Assembly: GCF_002531725.1 (NCBI RefSeq)
Contig: NZ_NWSQ01000017.1
Location: forward strand, 1-64,000
DNA length: 64,000 nt
DNA from: Rhizobium sp. L43
GTDB taxonomy: Bacteria > Pseudomonadota > Alphaproteobacteria > Rhizobiales > Rhizobiaceae
Direction: 5' to 3'
Shown here: piece by piece, positions 63,159 to 64,000 of the stretch
How positions within the stretch are numbered: the stretch's first letter is position 1
Layout: every line of letters begins with the position of its first letter
Position numbers and translations under genes: made by a program
The notes under the pieces: generated by a model
Seen by the model: the letters and a program-made list of their open reading frames with translations, nothing else
The model's database searches: none
What the model was told of the DNA's origin: nothing

Positions 63159-64000
63159 CTGAATACTCCTTGTCTCGTCGCACCGTCTGTCAGTTCGGCA
63201 ACCAAATTCGTCGAAATCAGGCTGTGATATTCGGCAAGAAGCGCGTCGCGCCATTCCTCGTGTGCCGAGGCGAGATCCGGCGACTTCAGGAAAGCCCGCT
63301 CGCTCATGGCGCGGATCTCTTGCCTCGACATCCGGCTAAATCGTGCCAAAGTCTCGGCGAAGGCGCTTTCGTCGGCCGTATCGCAGGCAAGCGCCATGCC
63401 GGCTCTTTCCATTTCCTCGGCGAGAAAGGCGCTGCGCGACATGATGACCGGCAGACCGCTTCTCGCCGCTTCGATAGCGACGAGGCCGAACGGCTCGGGA
63501 TAGCGCGAGGGCATCAACAGCGCCCGCGCCTGGCGGATGGTCGGGCCGATCTCCGCATGCGACTGCCAGCCGAGGGCCCTGACGTGATCTCCCGACGCTC
63601 TGACCAGCGGCATCAGCGGCCCATCGCCGATCACGCAGAGCCTGGCGCCGGCTCTGCGCACGGCAGCTATGGCGTCCTCCACGCCCTTCTCTTCGTCCAG
63701 CCGCCCGATGAAGACGAACTCGTCATTGGCCTCCGCCTCGATGCGTTTGATCGAGAGGGGCGCGACGGGATTGCGGATCGTCGTCAGCCGTTCGGGCCGA
63801 TAACCGGCGCCGACGAGAAAGCTCGCCATCTTCTCGTGCAGCAGGATTATCCGGCCGAAATCGGCCTGATCCTTCAAGAGCCGGAGGATATTGGAGCCGC
63901 GGGCGACCCGCCACAATTTGTGCGAATAACTTCTCTTGTCGCAGGCCGTCGCAATGCAGCTTCCGCCGAGCGGCCGGCGCAGGCAGATCTCCTGCGCCTG
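63155..64000 (-). CDS. GT4-family glycosyltransferase, 5' end outside the window
   Basis: The frame stays open to the right edge of the window. Residues near the edge read CLRRPLGGSCIATACDKRSY, a cysteine-rich N-terminal part usual in this GT4 group, then LHEKMASFLVGAGYRPERLTTIRNPV, FIGRLDEEKGVEDAIAAV, and the E-x7-E motif EPFGLVAIE. It is thus missing only its beginning. It overlaps the next glycosyltransferase by 4 bases. The pair probably work in the same polysaccharide pathway. Confidence 0.88.
   Translation of the reverse strand, partial: QAQEICLRRPLGGSCIATACDKRSYSHKLWRVARGSNILRLLKDQADFGRIILLHEKMASFLVGAGYRPERLTTIRNPVAPLSIKRIEAEANDEFVFIGRLDEEKGVEDAIAAVRRAGARLCVIGDGPLMPLVRASGDHVRALGWQSHAEIGPTIRQARALLMPSRYPEPFGLVAIEAARSGLPVIMSRSAFLAEEMERAGMALACDTADESAFAETLARFSRMSRQEIRAMSERAFLKSPDLASAHEEWRDALLAEYHSLISTNLVAELTDGATRQGVFS

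Overview
The window is GC-rich chromosomal DNA from an alphaproteobacterium of the Rhizobiales, most likely the genus Rhizobium (R. leguminosarum/R. etli group). The reasons are the cell-cycle genes sciP, ctrA, chpT and eipA close together, an RpoH with rhizobial features, many ABC sugar transporters and LysR/ROK regulators, exopolysaccharide genes, and interspersed hairpin repeats of rhizobial type. No rRNA, tRNA, CRISPR array, phage or insertion sequence was recognised. Species assignment is inference.

Region 1 (1-7.3 kb) is a cell-cycle and envelope cluster. It holds sciP (CtrA inhibitor), a frameshifted pqiA-like gene, a small GNAT gene, an orphan fliJ, ctrA, an atypical single-domain receiver protein, chpT (phosphotransferase for CtrA), eipA (DUF1134) and a membrane-anchored coiled-coil protein. 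The AT-rich ctrA promoter carries three GANTC sites and a TTAACC element. The divergent chpT-eipA spacer carries a CtrA-like box.

Region 2 (7.4-19.4 kb) is housekeeping: a TrmH-type RNA methyltransferase, a small membrane protein, an RluA-family pseudouridine synthase, rpoH, an 835-residue acidic membrane protein, purA, an EamA transporter, a GNAT protein and a PAS-GGDEF-EAL protein.

Region 3 (19.5-41.5 kb) holds a sugar-acid dehydratase/dehydrogenase pair and then an efflux-rich island. The island has two RND pumps with their periplasmic adaptors, an EmrAB pump with a MarR regulator, two LysR regulators with divergent partners, a CPA1 antiporter and an alkyladenine glycosylase. One of the RND operons begins with an alpha/beta-hydrolase that lacks the catalytic Ser and His. 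Several intergenic spacers carry perfect palindromes that look like operators.

Region 4 (41.5-47.2 kb) is mixed metabolism: a metallophosphatase, an SfnB-like acyl-CoA dehydrogenase, an Rrf2 regulator, an SDR divergent from a hydroxypyruvate-isomerase-like protein, an AhpD-like protein and a cupin.

Region 5 (47.2-59.5 kb) has two ABC systems either side of a ROK regulator. The leftward one is ugpBAEC (glycerol-3-phosphate), with a plausible Pho box. The rightward one is a tightly coupled operon of binding protein, two permeases, SIS-domain enzyme, PfkB kinase and ATPase, with palindromic operator candidates. It resembles an amino-sugar or fructosamine (Amadori compound) uptake and degradation unit and is the best candidate for an incompletely described pathway here.

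Region 6 (59.5-64 kb) is the end of a polysaccharide cluster: two GT4 glycosyltransferases (one cut by the window edge), a Wzx/ExoT-like flippase and a secreted GH16 glycanase.
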